DNA of 64,000 nucleotides, taken from contig CANJKZ010000922.1 of NCBI GenBank assembly GCA_947471745.1, forward strand, positions 1,577,001-1,641,000. The letters run 5' to 3'. This DNA is from Closterium sp. Naga37s-1. Taxonomy: Eukaryota; Streptophyta; Zygnematophyceae; Desmidiales; Closteriaceae. This document shows, one piece after another, positions 1-10,394 of the stretch. Positions within the stretch are counted from its first letter, which is position 1. Each line of letters opens with the position of its first letter. A model generated the notes under the pieces. It did no database searches. It was not told the origin of the DNA and was given only the letters and a program-made list of their open reading frames with translations. The position numbers and the translations under genes are program-made.

Positions 1-990
1 ACATCGACCCTAGGCCCCTCGTGCCTGCCCCTTACAACCCGCTCGTCGACCCTCGGCCCTGCGCGCCCCGTCGACCCTAGGCCCAGCCCGCCCCGTCGAC
101 CCTAGGCCCCGCGCGCCCCATCAACCCTAGGCCCCGGCCCGCCCCGTCGACCCTAGGCCCCACGCGCCCCGTCAACCCTAGTCCCCGGCCCGCCCCGACG
201 ACACTAGGCCCCGGCGCGCCCGTCGCCCCTAGGCCCCGGCGTGCCCGTCGACCCTAGGCCCCGGCCCGCCCCGTCGCCCCTAGACCCCGGCCCCGGCCCC
301 GCCTCGTCGCCCCGTCGACCCTGCAGCCCCGCGCGCTCGCCCGTCGACCCTAGGCCTGGCCCGCCCGTCGACCCTACCCCGGCCCGCTCGTCGCCCCTAG
401 GCCCCGGCCTGCCCCATCGCCCCTAGGCCCCGGCGTGCCCCGTCATCCCTGCTGCCCCGAGCGCCCGCCCGTCGACCCTAGCCCAGCCCGACCGTTGACC
501 CTAGGCCCCGGCCCGCCCGTCGCCCCTAGGCCCCGGCCCGCCTGTCGACCCTGCTGCCCCGCGCGCCCGCCCGTCGACCCTAGGCCCGGCCTGCCCGTCG
601 ACCCTAGGCCGAGCCCGCCCGTCAACTTTACGCCCCGCCCGCCCGTCGACCCTAGGCCCCGGCCCGCCCGCCGCCCCTTGCGGCCCGCCCCTCGCCCCTG
701 CTGCCCCGCGCGCCCGTCGACCCTAGGCCCCAGCCCGCCCGTCGACCCTAGGCCCGGCCCGCCCGTCGACCCTAGGCCCCGGCCCGCCCGTCGCCTCTGC
801 TACCCCGCACGCCGCCCCTTGCGGCCCGCCCCTCTCCCCTGCAGCCCGCGAGCCGCCCTTGCAGCCCCGCGCGCCGCCCCTGGTGGCCCTCTAGCCGCCC
901 TTGCTGCCTTGCAAGCCACCCCTTGCGGTCCTCTCGCCGCCCTTGCAGCCTCGCCCGCTGCCCCTAGCCCCCTAGCCACCCTTTGCTGCC
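1..990 (+). repeat. GC-rich minisatellite leader of A1
   Basis: Irregular tandem units of about 18-21 bp are built on CCCGTCGACCCTAGGCCC, grading after about 810 into units around CGCCCCTTGCGGCCC. The block sits where other elements of this superfamily carry a leader minisatellite between the primer-binding site and gag. It keeps several frames open on both strands, which explains proline-rich open frames such as 241-426. I do not regard those as genes. Confidence 0.85.
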
Positions 991-1106
991 CGCTCTCTGC
1001 TTGCCTGCGGCCAGATCGCCGCCCTCTTGCGGCCATGGTGCCTGCTAGCCGCCCTGCCTTCCCTCCGTGCTGCCCTACTGGTCGCGTGCCTCCTAGCTTG
1101 CCCGCT

Positions 1107-2750
1107 ATGAATTCTCTTCGTCGTAGCGGTGGGAGTGGTGACGGCGGTGGTGGCAGCAGTGGGAGTGGTGGAGGCCGTACTAGCAGTCGCTGTGGAGGTG
1201 TTCGGTGGGGAGTTTCTGGCGGTGGCAAGATGCAGCTACAGTGGCGTCAGCGCGAGTCCCTTCAACCCAAGCAGCTACGTGAGTGGTACTCTAGTAGGAG
1301 TGGTGGCGGTGGCAATAGTGGCAGTCGCTGTGCAGCTATTCAGTTGGGAGTTTCTGGCGGTGGCCTGGCACAGCTGCAGCGGCGTCCGCGCGAGACCCTT
1401 ACGCCTCAGCAGCTTCGTGAGTGGTACGCTCAGTGTGGGGCGTCTAGGAGTAGTGCTGGCTGCATGTACGTCATTCGCACAGGTGCTCGGGCTTGTCAAA
1501 CTTGCGGGACAGTTGGTCACACACAGTCCCGCTTCTTTTCCTGTCTGAGCGACACCTGGTGTGCAGAGTTTGGCGGCGCGGCTGAGCTTCCCCGCTGGCT
1601 AGAGCTGCTTCGGCAGGGTGTAAATATCTTTGCTCTAGACTATGACACTATCGTCACTGCCATTTATGCTTTGAATATAGGTATTGAGGGTGACTGTTCC
1701 CTGTGTGTGCAGCCTGACCCAGGTATAGAGGCTGTTGCTCTAGATGCTATTGAGTCTGCTCTCCCTGGTACTGCGCCTGCTGAGGCCTTGCACACCTTTA
1801 CGCTTGACTCAAGTGCTCCACGCTGTTTCTTTTGTGACAGCACCACCCTCACTCCTCTCTCTGCACCTGTACCGGTTAGACTGGCTGACCCCTCCGGGGG
1901 CCCAGTCCTTGCCCATTCCTCCACTGTTCTCCCGTGTCTGGCAATTCCGTCCGGCTCACTGTCAGGCCTTCACCTCCCCTCGTTCTCTACGATCTTGGTG
2001 GGTACCGCTTCCCTCCAGGACGCGATGGTCACTACCACCACTCATGGGGGTCAGCGTGTGTCGATCTGCACGTGTACACGGACGGGCCGCCACCTGGCCA
2101 CGTTCACTCGTCGGCCAGGGTCGAGTCTGTACACACTGGCTATTGAGCCTCCTCAGGTAGCTGCGTCTGCCCAGGTGTCTGCGTCAAGTCTGGTAGCACC
2201 CCCTTGCTCGTGTCGCCTCCTGTCGCACCAGAATCTGCTGTGGCAGCACCGTCTTGGTCACCCCTCCCTGCCACGCCTTCGTGGCATGCACTCTCGCCTC
2301 CTTGTCTCTGGTCTTCCCAGGTCTCTGCCCCCCCTACCGCCCTCGCCTGCCCCGCGCTGCCTTCCTTGCGTCGAGGGGCGGCAGCGCGCCGCTCCTCACT
2401 CCTCCTCGTTTCCCCCGACGACTGCTCCCCTGCGAACTCTCCATATGGACGTGTGGGGCCCAGCCCACGTCAGTGGACAGGGCCGCGAGCGCTACTTTCT
2501 GCGGGTTGTTGACGACTACACGCATTACACCACGGTCTTCCCCTTACACAGCATGGGTGATGTCCCTGATGTCTTGATTGCTTGGATCTGCGCAGTCCGT
2601 CTCCAGCTCCGCGAGCGTTTCCGCAAGGACCTTCCTGTCCTGCGTCTGCACTCTGACAGAGGTGGTGAGTTCTCCTCCGACCTCTTGCGGGACTTTTGTC
2701 GTGGGGAGGGCATTCTCCAGTCGTTCACGCTTCCGGACTGCCCTCATTAA
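1107..2750 (+). pseudogene. A1 gag tail, protease and integrase (broken)
   Basis: This is the readable part of a copia gag-pol polyprotein; the open frame extends upstream to 435 only through the minisatellite. In order it shows a Gly-rich gag tract, two copies of a QLREWY motif, a degenerate gag zinc finger (YVIRTGARACQTCG), the protease site, a GAG-pre-integrase finger (HRLGHPS then CLPC) and an integrase core with MDVWGP and LHSDRGGEF. The protease motif at about 1804 reads DSSAP where sister copies read DSGAS, so the active-site Gly is lost. The frame ends at TAA 2748-2750, where sisters have two Gln codons just before the third catalytic residue (NGIAE). Both lesions imply an inactive protein. 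Confidence 0.88.
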
Positions 2751-2811
2751 AATGGGATTGCTGAGCGCCGCATTGGCTTAGTCATGGAAGTCGCTTGTAC
2801 CTCCATGATCC

Positions 2812-5586
2812 ATGCGGCTGCCCCCCCATTTTCTGTGGCCGTTTGCGGTCCGGTACGCTGCGCATCAGCTCAACCTCTGGCCCCGTGTCTCCTTGCCGGA
2901 GACCTCGCCTACACTGCGTTGGACAGGGAAGGTTGGCAATGCGTCGGTGTTCCGGGTCTGGGGTTCTCGTGCCTTTGTTCGCGATACGTCCGCGGACAAA
3001 CTCTCCGCCCGCGCTATTCCCTGTGTCTTCCTTGGCTTTCCCCCTGACGCGCCTGGCTGGCAGTTGTACCACCCCACCTCACGCCGTGTCTTCCCCTCTC
3101 AGGACGTCAGGTTTGACAGGTCGGTTCCCTTTTACCGTCTCTTCCCCTACCTCTCTGCCCCTCCCCCACCCTCGCCACTCTTCCTTGCTCCAGGTCCCCC
3201 TTCGGTAGACCCCCTCCCCCCCAAGGGTCCTACTCCCTCAGGTGTGTCTCGGGTAGACCCTCTCCCTGGTACTATGCCTGTTGAGGTAGCTGTAGCCTCA
3301 GGTGCTGCTAGAGGTGCTGCGTCTGGGGGTGCGGAGCCTGGGGGTGCTGAGTCTGAGGGTGCCGGGTCTGGGGGTGCTGAGCCTGGGGGTGAGGAGCCCG
3401 GGGGTGCTGGGCCTGCGGGTGTGGAGCCTGGGGGTGCTGAGCCTGAGGGTGTGGAGCCTGGGGGTGCTGAGTATGAGGGTGCGGAGTCTGGGGGTGCTGA
3501 GCCTCGGGGTACTGCATCTTCTGGAGGTCCTGCAGATGCTTTGCCACGACTGTCTCCCCAGCAGCTGCGCGAGTGGTTTGCTCAGCGCATATGCCGTCGG
3601 CGTGGAGCTGTCGGAGCTGGAGACACTGAAGCCGGAGGTGCTGCAGCTCCTGGTCCTGGAGGTGCTCGTACCAGGGGTACTGGAGCTGCCAGGACTGGTA
3701 GTGTTGGGGGCGCTGGAGCTGGAGGTTCTGGAGCTGGAGAGCCTGCGGAATCTGGAGGTGCTAGGGCTGGAGACATTGGAGCTGTTGGAGCTGGAGCTAG
3801 AGGCACTAGCGCTGGTGGCGCTGGAGCTGGAGGAGCTGGAGCTGTTGACCCTGGAGCTGGAGGTGCTGGAGCTGGGGGCACTGGCGCTGGTGGGGCTGGA
3901 GCTGGAGGAGCTGGAGCTGGAGACCTTGGAGCTGGAGGTGCTGGAGCTGGGGGCACTGGCGCTGGTGGCGCTGGAGCTGGAGGTGCTGGAGCTGGGGGTG
4001 CTGTATCTGGCGATACTGGTGCTGGAGACACTGTGCGGCCGCGACTGTACTTCGTTCCCCTGCTTCAGCAGGTTCTTGGTCTCCCGACTTCTCCTGTCCT
4101 TACTCCTCCCTTACTGTGTCCACCGCCTGACCACTCACAGCCGCCGTTACAGCCAGCCTCCCCACTGCCTGCTCCTTCTCCTTACACTGAGCAGACCGGA
4201 GGCCTTACAGAGCCTCGTGAGCCTGAGTCTCGTCCTGCCTCGTCTGTTTGCTTTGTTCGCACTGGTCGTCGAGTTCCTCGCTTGCGTCCTCCTCATGTCC
4301 CCGGCACCCACGCTATGGCACTTCGTCCTTCCTCTGTTCCACTGTGTGTTCCTTTGCCTGATCCTCCTGGGTCCTCTCTTCCTGCTGTCCCAGACCCTGA
4401 GTCTGACCTCGCTCGTGCTGCCAGTCCCCCTGTCTCTCGTCTCCTCGCCACTGTTGTCACTGACCCTTCTTTTGAGTCCACTGCTGCGTCTGCCCTCGTT
4501 GCTGAGCTGGTTGACTTTGCTACTGCCTGTCGTCTAGACTACGCTACTACTCTTGTTGCTGAGTCTGCGTCTGCAAGTCCCCCGTCCGTCGGGAGTGAGT
4601 GTGCTCTTGGCACGGACGTCCTTCAGGACAGGCAGGAGGACTTTGAGTGTCTTGCAGCTGCTGTACCTCGTTTTGCTTCCATGCTTCTTGCCCCTGAGGG
4701 AGATCCGGATGCACCAGACATCCCAACCCCGCGCTCTTACGCAGAGGCGATTACGGGTCCTTACTCCTCTCATTGGCAGGCAGCCATGGATGCCGAGATG
4801 GCATCCTGGAAGTCCACAGGCACCTACGTTGACGCAGTTCCCTCGTCTCGGGCGAACATAGTCGATGGCATGTGGATTTTCAGGGTGAAGCGGCCGCCTG
4901 GTTCTCCGCCTGCCTTCAAGGCGCGTTACGTTGCTAGAGGTTTCAGTCACCGACAGGGGGTCGACTACATCCAGACCTTCTCCCCCACCCCGAAGATGAC
5001 TACTCTTCGGGTGTTGCTGCACGTCGCTGCTCAGCGTGACTACGAGTTGCACTCGCTGGACTTCAGTACAGCTTTCTTGCAGGGCAGCGTGCATGAGGAG
5101 ATCTGGCTACGCTGCCCACCAGGACATAGAAACACTTGGTCGTTTCCTGTAGGTACCCAGTGGAGCCTCCGGCGGCTAGTCTACGGTCTCCGCCAGGCGC
5201 CTCGTGAGTTGCACGAGACACTGAGGACTACACTTGCTGCTCTGGGGATTACTCCTTCCTCTGCTGACCCGTCGCTGTTTCTACGCACCGACATGTCGCT
5301 GTCGCCGTTCTACATCCTCGCCTACGTTGACGACCTTGTCTTTGCCACTGCTGACACTGAGGCATTGACCCTTGTGAAGTCGGAGCTGCAAAAGAGACAC
5401 ACCTGCACTGACATGGGTGAACTGCGCAGCTATCTTGGCTTGCAGATCACCCGGGACAGAGTATGGCGCACCATCACACTGACTCAGTCACACATGGTGC
5501 ACTTGGTCCTTCAGCGCTTTGGCTTCCAGTTCTCCTCGCCATGGCGTCCTGTATGGCGTCTGCCACTCGGCCTGAGCGGCCTGTAA
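2812..5586 (+). pseudogene. A1 integrase C-terminus and reverse transcriptase
   Basis: This is a 924-residue open frame continuing the polyprotein in another phase after a C-run insertion; its ATG is probably not a natural start. It begins in the integrase C-terminal region (HFLWPFAVRYAAHQLNL), then has a long Gly/Ala/Glu linker with a PQQLREWF motif. The RT core follows: WQAAMDAEMASWK, the first catalytic Asp in LHSLDFSTAFLQG, and YVDDL at about 5325-5339. After FGFQFSSP (about 5540) the sequence switches to antisense gypsy DNA, so the last residues are not copia and RNase H is absent. Confidence 0.88.
3301..4035 (+). repeat. Low-complexity IN-RT linker of A1
   Basis: Two tandem arrays lie inside the pol frame. 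From 3301 to about 3530 are 15-bp units of the type GGTGCTGAGCCTGGG, encoding Gly-Ala-Glu-Pro-Gly. From about 3600 to 4030 are units of the type GGAGCTGGAGGTGCT, encoding Gly/Ala-rich repeats. Between them is PQQLREWF. The arrays are open in several frames on both strands, which produces long antisense frames here. They presumably encode a disordered spacer. Confidence 0.8.
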
Positions 5587-6171
5587 ATTTTTGGCGAACT
5601 GTTTGAGCATGTGGGACTGGGTTGTCGGGGTTTGGCGTCATCGGTACTATAGGATTTTGTCCGTAGTTGAGGTAAAACGGTGACTGTTGCTTCAAGGCTA
5701 ACCTGAAAAAATTGTACGCCAATTCGATGAGTGGCAACTGCTGCTCCCACATTGCCGGGTCGTCGCACCTGGTTCGGATTAACTACTCCATTGTCTGATT
5801 GGCCCGTTCCATTTGACCGTCTGTTTCAGGGTGGTATGACGAGCTGAACTGTAGGCGGGGGTCGATATGCTGCCACAGGTTCCACCAGAAATTGCTGATG
5901 AACTTCGTCTCACGGTTGCTGATGATCGCAGCAGGTATCCTATGCAGCCGAACGACGGTGGAGATGAACAGTCGCTCCATTTCTTTGGCTGCTTCCATGA
6001 TGACTTCATTATTTGACTCCATGTTGCTGTACGTCGATCAGCATCTCTGGTTAGTAGTAATATTGCTGCAGCTGCCGCCGTGTTCTCTCGACCCTGAAAT
6101 GTCATGAGGTAACTCCCTCGTGTGCCTCCAATAGTTGTAATTCCCGTAGTAAGGTGTAGCCCGGTACCCAA
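5547..6171 (-). pseudogene. Gypsy integrase remnant, copy 1
   Basis: Minus-strand frames at 5783-6022 and 5547-5752 carry the end of a gypsy integrase core (SYHPETDGQMERANQTME) followed by PLIELAYN and SPFYLNYGQNP, typical of the stretch after the core. The position where gypsy integrases normally have the second catalytic Asp (SDRD) reads SNRE here, an Asp-to-Asn change. Frame changes separate the pieces. The first catalytic Asp lies in a region I cannot read cleanly. It is likely inactive. Confidence 0.75.
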
Positions 6172-6177
6172 ATGCGA

Positions 6178-6830
6178 TTAGTACCGGCTTTTACATAATA
6201 AACCCCTTTTGCTGCTGCGAACTGCTGCGAATTTCCTCCGGTAAAGAACGGGTCTACTTGGTAGCCGTGGGTAAATAGTCCAGTAAGCAGTGGGCTGGTC
6301 CGGGCGAGTAGTATGGCGTGTATCTGTGCAGTTGGGTGGGTCAGAGCGTCGGCGATATTCGAGGTTTTTGTAGGTGACCGTGTAGCGGAAGTTAGACTCG
6401 AGAAAATCGAGCCAACGAATTTGTCGTGGGTTGAGGTTGGGTTGTGCGCGGAGGTACTGTAGTGACTTGTGGTATGTTTCTACTGTCACGTCGGCGCCGG
6501 TCAAGTAACAGCGGCACACTTTGAACGCGTGCACGATCACGAGTATTTTGCGTTCGTGTATCGGTAATTATTCTCGGGAGGATGCAGTTTGTGCAACTTG
6601 TACGCGATGGGCCGTAAGCCATTGCCGAAATCCTGTAACATTACGGCTCCAATGGCGATGTCGACGGCGTCTGTAACTACTTCGAATGGGCGGTGTGGAT
6701 TGGCGATGCGCAGTACGGGCGATCAACAGAGAACCATTTCTAGCGTAGAAAAGGCAGCATTCTTTTTCTCCTCCCACATAAAATGAAACCCCTTCCATAG
6801 TAAATCAGTCAGTGGGGCAGTTAACCGTGC
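6178..6830 (-). pseudogene. Gypsy RNase H remnant, copy 1
   Basis: The minus-strand frame 6178-6540 contains HKSLQYLRAQPNLNPRQIRW followed by LDFLESNFRYTVTYK, characteristic of the C-terminal half of gypsy RNase H. Frames 6392-6622 and 6568-6798 carry the upstream part (MEGVSFYVGGEKECCLF and following) in other phases. At least two frameshifts divide the domain. In copy 2 the equivalent of about 6464 is the exact insertion point of element D. Confidence 0.75.
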
Positions 6831-7004
6831 CATATTGGGGACGAACCGACGGACATGATTAACGAACCCTAATAACTCTGCCGTTCCGCGATATTTCTAG
6901 GTGGGTGCCAAGCTCCGACTGTATCTAATTTCTTTGGGTCGATCTCAACTCTTGCCTCCGAAATAACGAAAACTTGGAACCCTTGGGCACTAGGCAGTTT
7001 TCGT

Positions 7005-7328
7005 CTAAAATTTTGAACACTGCTTCCAGGTCTGCTGAATGCTAGTGCTTGTCGCGCTGTAGACCAGGATGTCGTCGAGGTATACTATCATGCATTTATC
7101 TAAGAGCGGCCTAAAAACTTTGTTCATGGTCATCTGAAATGTCACCGATGCGTTGGTCAGCCCGGATGGCATCACCGTGCCTAGTGTAATCTGGTGGTAA
7201 CCACCATGTAAATCAATTTTTGAAAACACTCGAACTGTTCGCAATTGGTCGATCAGTTCGTTGGCGCGGGGAATGAGATATCGCAACTGTACTGTTACCC
7301 TGTTAAGTGCGCGATGGTGGATGCACAT
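7005..7328 (-). pseudogene. Gypsy reverse transcriptase remnant, copy 1
   Basis: This 107-residue minus-strand frame shows core gypsy RT features: IHHRALNRVT, LIPRANELIDQL, VFSKIDLHGGYHQI (first catalytic Asp) and YLDDILVYS (the catalytic pair). The spacing between these motifs is normal for gypsy RT palm and fingers. It is only the central part of a normally longer domain; the upstream boundary dissolves into the spacer at about 7428. The catalytic residues are present, but the polyprotein around them is frameshifted. Confidence 0.85.
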
Positions 7329-7427
7329 GCAAAAACCTCCGTCTTTTTTCTGTGTGAACAGTATCGGTGCGGCGAACTGTGACGAACTCAGTCGGATGAT
7401 TTTTTTCTCCAGTAAGTGATCTAGCTG

Positions 7428-7998
7428 CTAGGTGGTCAACCAGGGAGGCATCAACCAGAGCACTAGGTGGTCGACCAGGTCGACGAGGTAACCTGCTCGT
7501 TGAGGTCGCGGTGACAAAGGCAACTTTGGGCTGGTATCCCGGAGTCGATGTGGCTCATCAGGTGCAGACCAGGGCTGACGAATGCACAGCAGTGCAGGTC
7601 GGGCCAATTGTCTACGCGCACCTGCATACGTGCGCACTGCTGTCTCCTACGGGTGCAACGCTGGACAGCCACTCTGCTGCAGCGTTGGCACGCTGTCAAC
7701 CTGCTGTGTTGGCAGGTCACGTTTCTGCAGTGCTGGCGCGGCTCCTCTATGCAACGCTGGCAGGTGGTCGACCATGCTATGCTGGCGGCCGACCAGGCTA
7801 GCTACAGAGTTGCTAGGTGCCTGATGTAGTCATTCTTGTCATTGTCATTTCTATCATTTTGTAATGCAAGCTTTGCTAGTGGAAACTCTTGCCGATTTTC
7901 TCCCGTCAAGTGCTAAGGAACTAAGCAAAGCTGCAATCACTCCTAGAGTTCGTGCCAACCCCCCTTAGCTCACGACTATTGTAGAGTGACTCTCCGCA
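7428..7998 (-). other. Gypsy protease-RT spacer, no intact frame
   Basis: This stretch has many GGTCGACC and GGTCAACC elements and GCTGGCA motifs. It is repeated almost identically at 32208-32778 and, with more divergence, at 43815-44300. In copy 3 it leads directly into a gypsy protease frame on the minus strand, so it belongs to the gypsy element between protease and RT. I see no convincing protein in it; overlapping frames on both strands look accidental. Confidence 0.6.
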
Positions 7999-8060
7999 TG
8001 GTGAGGTGAGCGTGGATCAAACACGCGACCTTCAGATAGGAGCCGACTTGTGCACCCACT
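7999..8060 (-). other. tRNA-like sequence (elongator Met-like 3' half)
   Basis: Read on the minus strand, this ends in a T arm (GCGTG stem, TTTGATC loop, CACGC stem), a 7-nt acceptor strand TCACCTC, A73 and CCA. Upstream is ATCTGAAGGTC, which resembles the anticodon-stem and variable region of eukaryotic elongator tRNA-Met. The 5' half is degenerate and I cannot fold a full cloverleaf. On the plus strand it begins TGG, like a primer-binding site, and directly precedes copia B. The encoded CCA suggests copying from a mature tRNA, since nuclear tRNA genes lack CCA. The same sequence occurs at 32779. Confidence 0.5.
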
Positions 8061-8095
8061 AGGCCGTTCGTAGGCCGGCAGCTGTCCTAGTCGCC

Positions 8096-8269
8096 ATGGT
8101 CAACCCCGTAGTTGAAGCGGGAGTGGCGGACACCTTGGAGGCCCGATTGGCTGATGCGAGGAAACGCCACGAGGATGGCAAGTACAGGACGATTCCCTTG
8201 GTGATCGCCGAGTTGGGCATCCGGGCGCAGTGGGCGACGGAGTATCCTTCCCGTCCTGCATCTCCTTGA
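8096..8269 (+). other. Short open frame at 5' end of copia B, unrecognised
   Basis: An ATG at 8096 opens a frame of roughly 57 codons (start MVNPVVEAGVADTLEARL) ending at TGA just before 8272; the same frame exists at 32876. It lies between the tRNA-like sequence and the gag of copia B. I do not recognise it. It could be leader sequence, or a residue of another element such as a LINE tail. Conservation in the duplicate is uninformative because the whole composite is duplicated. Confidence 0.25.
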
Positions 8270-8524
8270 CCGGTGCGAAACGATGGTGGCGTTAACGAGG
8301 AGGTCGACGTCGATGCACGAATCAGCAGCAGCGAGGCCACGAAGAAGAGAGGGGTGATCAAGGTCGACAGTGGCGTCGACGGGAGTCAGGAACAAGTGCA
8401 GCGGTCGACGACGGCTACAGGCAGCTCGCGTGTCGACGTCGATGGTCGACGTCACTCACCTCAACGAAGCAGTGGGAGGCCCACGTCGACGACGCACGTG
8501 ATGGCGGGCGGGATCGCGCCGGCG

Positions 8525-9124
8525 TATGGCCACTTCAAGTTTACGCCGGACAAAATAAACCCCCACACCGCTGCAAGGTCGACGGGACCTCATCACCTGG
8601 AGGGAGGCGATGGAACCTCAGCTGGAGGTCACCGAGCTGAAGGGCTTTACCGATGGCACCGTGCCAATTCCGCCTGTGGACGAGGTCAAGCTGCGCGAGG
8701 AGTTTCGTGCTGCTCACCTGCTCACCTTCGTGGTCATCTCGAGGTGCTGCTCGCCGGTGGTGCAGATAGCGCTCAGGTCGTGTCGAGAGCGACTGGATGC
8801 TGTTCACCAAGCGTGCGATTCATCCTGTCGACCTACCAGGCGACGGACGACCTGTACATCGGACAGCTGGAGGAGAAGATGACACACCTTCGGGTGGGCG
8901 AGCAGGAGTCAGCGACGGACTACTGCAACCGTGCTCGACGGATCCCGGCTGAGATGAAGATGGGGGGAGTCGAATACTCGACGGCGTCCTACATCACCCA
9001 CGTCATCAAGGGCCTGCCGCGCAACTACAACCTCATGAAGAGGATGATGATGGTGCCCGACATGCGTGAGTCCCTCGACGAGGACTCTCTCACCAGCTAC
9101 GTCATCAAAGACGAGGCTATGTAG
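8525..9124 (+). pseudogene. Copia B gag, copy 1 (frameshifted)
   Basis: Segments in different phases together resemble a UBN2-type copia gag: RDLITWREAMEPQLEV and following (8595-8790), then YIGQLEEKMTHLRVGEQE, ATDYCNRARRI and VIKGLPRNYNLMKRMMM (8850-9060), ending at TAG 9122-9124. The copy at 33053-33661 keeps the first half in one frame, so copy 1 has gained bases near 8557-8567. Gag would form the capsid of the retroelement particle. It is non-functional as it stands. Confidence 0.75.
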
Positions 9125-9185
9125 GAGGCAAAACAGCCCATAGAGCTCCTTCCGCAGGTGAGCTACGCTGCCCCGGCGAAGCTGA

Positions 9186-9750
9186 ATGATAGTCGGGGCA
9201 GCGCGTGATGCCGGGTGGAGGTGGTGCGGAGGTGGGCGGTCGACGAAGGACGTCGACCAGGCGAAGTCGACGCGTGACAAGGGTCGTGGAGGTGGTGGTC
9301 GACAGTGGGAGTGCAGGATCTGCCACGACCCCAACCATCTCTCCTGCGAGTGCCCCGAGCGCGACGACAGCGACGAGGACGACAACAAGGGAGGCCGCGG
9401 TCGGTTGACCAGTCCTCGCCCCCGCCGAATTGAGAGGCCGCGGAAGCAGAAGCAGACGTCGAAGAAAACGTCGTCGACGAAGGACGCCGACAACTCCAGC
9501 GGCAAAGGTTGAGGCGACGGAAAGGCGTCGTGCTCGATGGTCGGCGTGGTGGAGGCAACAGTCTCGCTGGCGCCGGAGGCTGGCGAGGACTTCTAGTGGC
9601 AGCAGATGTGCAGGCAAACCCGTTGGCGGTGCTGCTCGACAGCGGTTGCTCCCACCACCTCATGGGGACGAAGTAGGTCTTCGTCGACATGGCGCCAAGC
9701 GACAACGGAGCTCTGCAGGTCGTCAAGGGCCGTGGCTAGTAAAGACTAAG
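9186..9750 (+). pseudogene. Copia B zinc knuckle and protease start, copy 1
   Basis: Frame 9186-9512 contains a canonical retroelement zinc knuckle, CRICHDPNHLSCEC (C-X2-C-X4-H-X4-C), at about 9312-9353, which in gag binds RNA. In another phase near 9630-9720 is an aspartic-protease start, LLDSGCSHHL, with the catalytic Asp. The two lie in different frames with stops between them. This canonical knuckle contrasts with the atypical zinc finger of the other copia superfamily in the window. Confidence 0.75.
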
Positions 9751-9816
9751 GACAGAGTCTAGGAAGATTAGGGGCCGAAATATCACAAAATCGTTGGTCT
9801 AAGTTTCTGGACAAAA

Positions 9817-10392
9817 ATGTCGACTTCACAAGAAACGTCGTCGATGACGTTTCTTGTGAAGTATGAAGTCGCAACCGGCCTCGACATCAAGCCATCGACC
9901 GGAGCTGATCTACCATGTGTCTCGTGCGTCGCAGGGAAGCTGGCGCAGCATACCTTCCCTGACAAGGGCTCGGATTCCGAGGAGGCGCTGGCCGTTGTAC
10001 ACATTGATTTGTGCGGGCCATTTCGGGTGGCTGCAAAGGATGGCATCTTGTACTTCCTGCTGCTTAAGGATCGCCACACTCGGTTCGTGTGGTTGGTGCT
10101 GGTCGCTAAGAAGAGCGATGTGCTGCCGGAGTTTGAGAAGTGGCTGGTGTTGGTGGAGTGGCAGACGAAGAAGTCGGTGCTGATGCTCCACTCAGACCAG
10201 GGAGGGGAGTTCCTCGGGAAGGAGTTCACCAAATTCGTCGACGGGAAGGGCATCGTTTACAACCTGACGTGCCCTTACACTCTGCAGCAAAACGGCATGG
10301 CTGAGCGGGAGATGCGCACAGTTGTCGAGTCCGTGCAGACGATGCTGCTGCACATGGGCGTGCAGCACCACTGGTGGCACCTCGCCCTATGA
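9817..10392 (+). pseudogene. Copia B integrase, copy 1
   Basis: A 191-residue open frame contains the end of the zinc-binding domain (CVSCVAGKLAQ), the first catalytic Asp in VVHIDLCGPF, the second in LHSDQGGEF, and the Glu in NGMAEREM, so all three DDE residues are visible. It stops at TGA 10390-10392 after WWHLAL, where the C-terminal integrase domain should continue. The ATG at 9817 is unlikely to be natural, since integrase is made from a polyprotein. Confidence 0.82.
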
Positions 10393-10394
10393 GA

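Larger units (their letters stand above)
1..5540 (+). mobile_element. Ty1/copia element A1, 5'-truncated
   Basis: This copia-type LTR retrotransposon enters from the left edge of the window. The visible order is minisatellite leader, gag C-terminal part, protease, integrase, low-complexity linker and reverse transcriptase. The gag N-terminal domain present in related elements (13552, 24906, 46462) is missing, so the leader runs straight into the Gly-rich gag tract. RNase H, 3' UTR and 3' LTR are also missing, because sequence similarity to sister copies stops near 5540 and minus-strand gypsy sequence begins. The pol frame is broken by a nonsense codon at 2748 and a one-base insertion in a C run at about 2821-2827. 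It cannot be autonomous. Confidence 0.9.
5541..7998 (-). mobile_element. Ty3/gypsy element copy 1, pol remnant
   Basis: This is a minus-strand gypsy retroelement fragment, much less GC-rich than the copia elements. Read on the minus strand it gives a protease-RT spacer (7998-7428), RT (7328-7005), RNase H (about 6830-6178) and integrase (6171-5547), the gypsy domain order. No LTRs are visible. The left end is fused to truncated copia A1; the right end meets a tRNA-like sequence and copia B. The same fragment recurs at 23031-23481 plus 31244-32778, and its upstream part recurs at 43815-44300. Confidence 0.87.

Noticed and set aside
435..1100. Proline-rich extensin-like protein at the start of frame 435-2750
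   Set aside because: The Pro-rich part is translated minisatellite, not conserved in related elements, whose gag starts at a later conserved ATG.
3302..4537. 411-residue Leu/Glu-rich frame resembling a repetitive structural protein
   Set aside because: It is the alternative frame of the A1 pol linker and RT; the RT frame carries the conserved motifs.
7999..8075. A functional tRNA gene
   Set aside because: Only the 3' half is tRNA-like; the anticodon stem and D arm do not pair and CCA is encoded, so it is not an ordinary nuclear tRNA gene.
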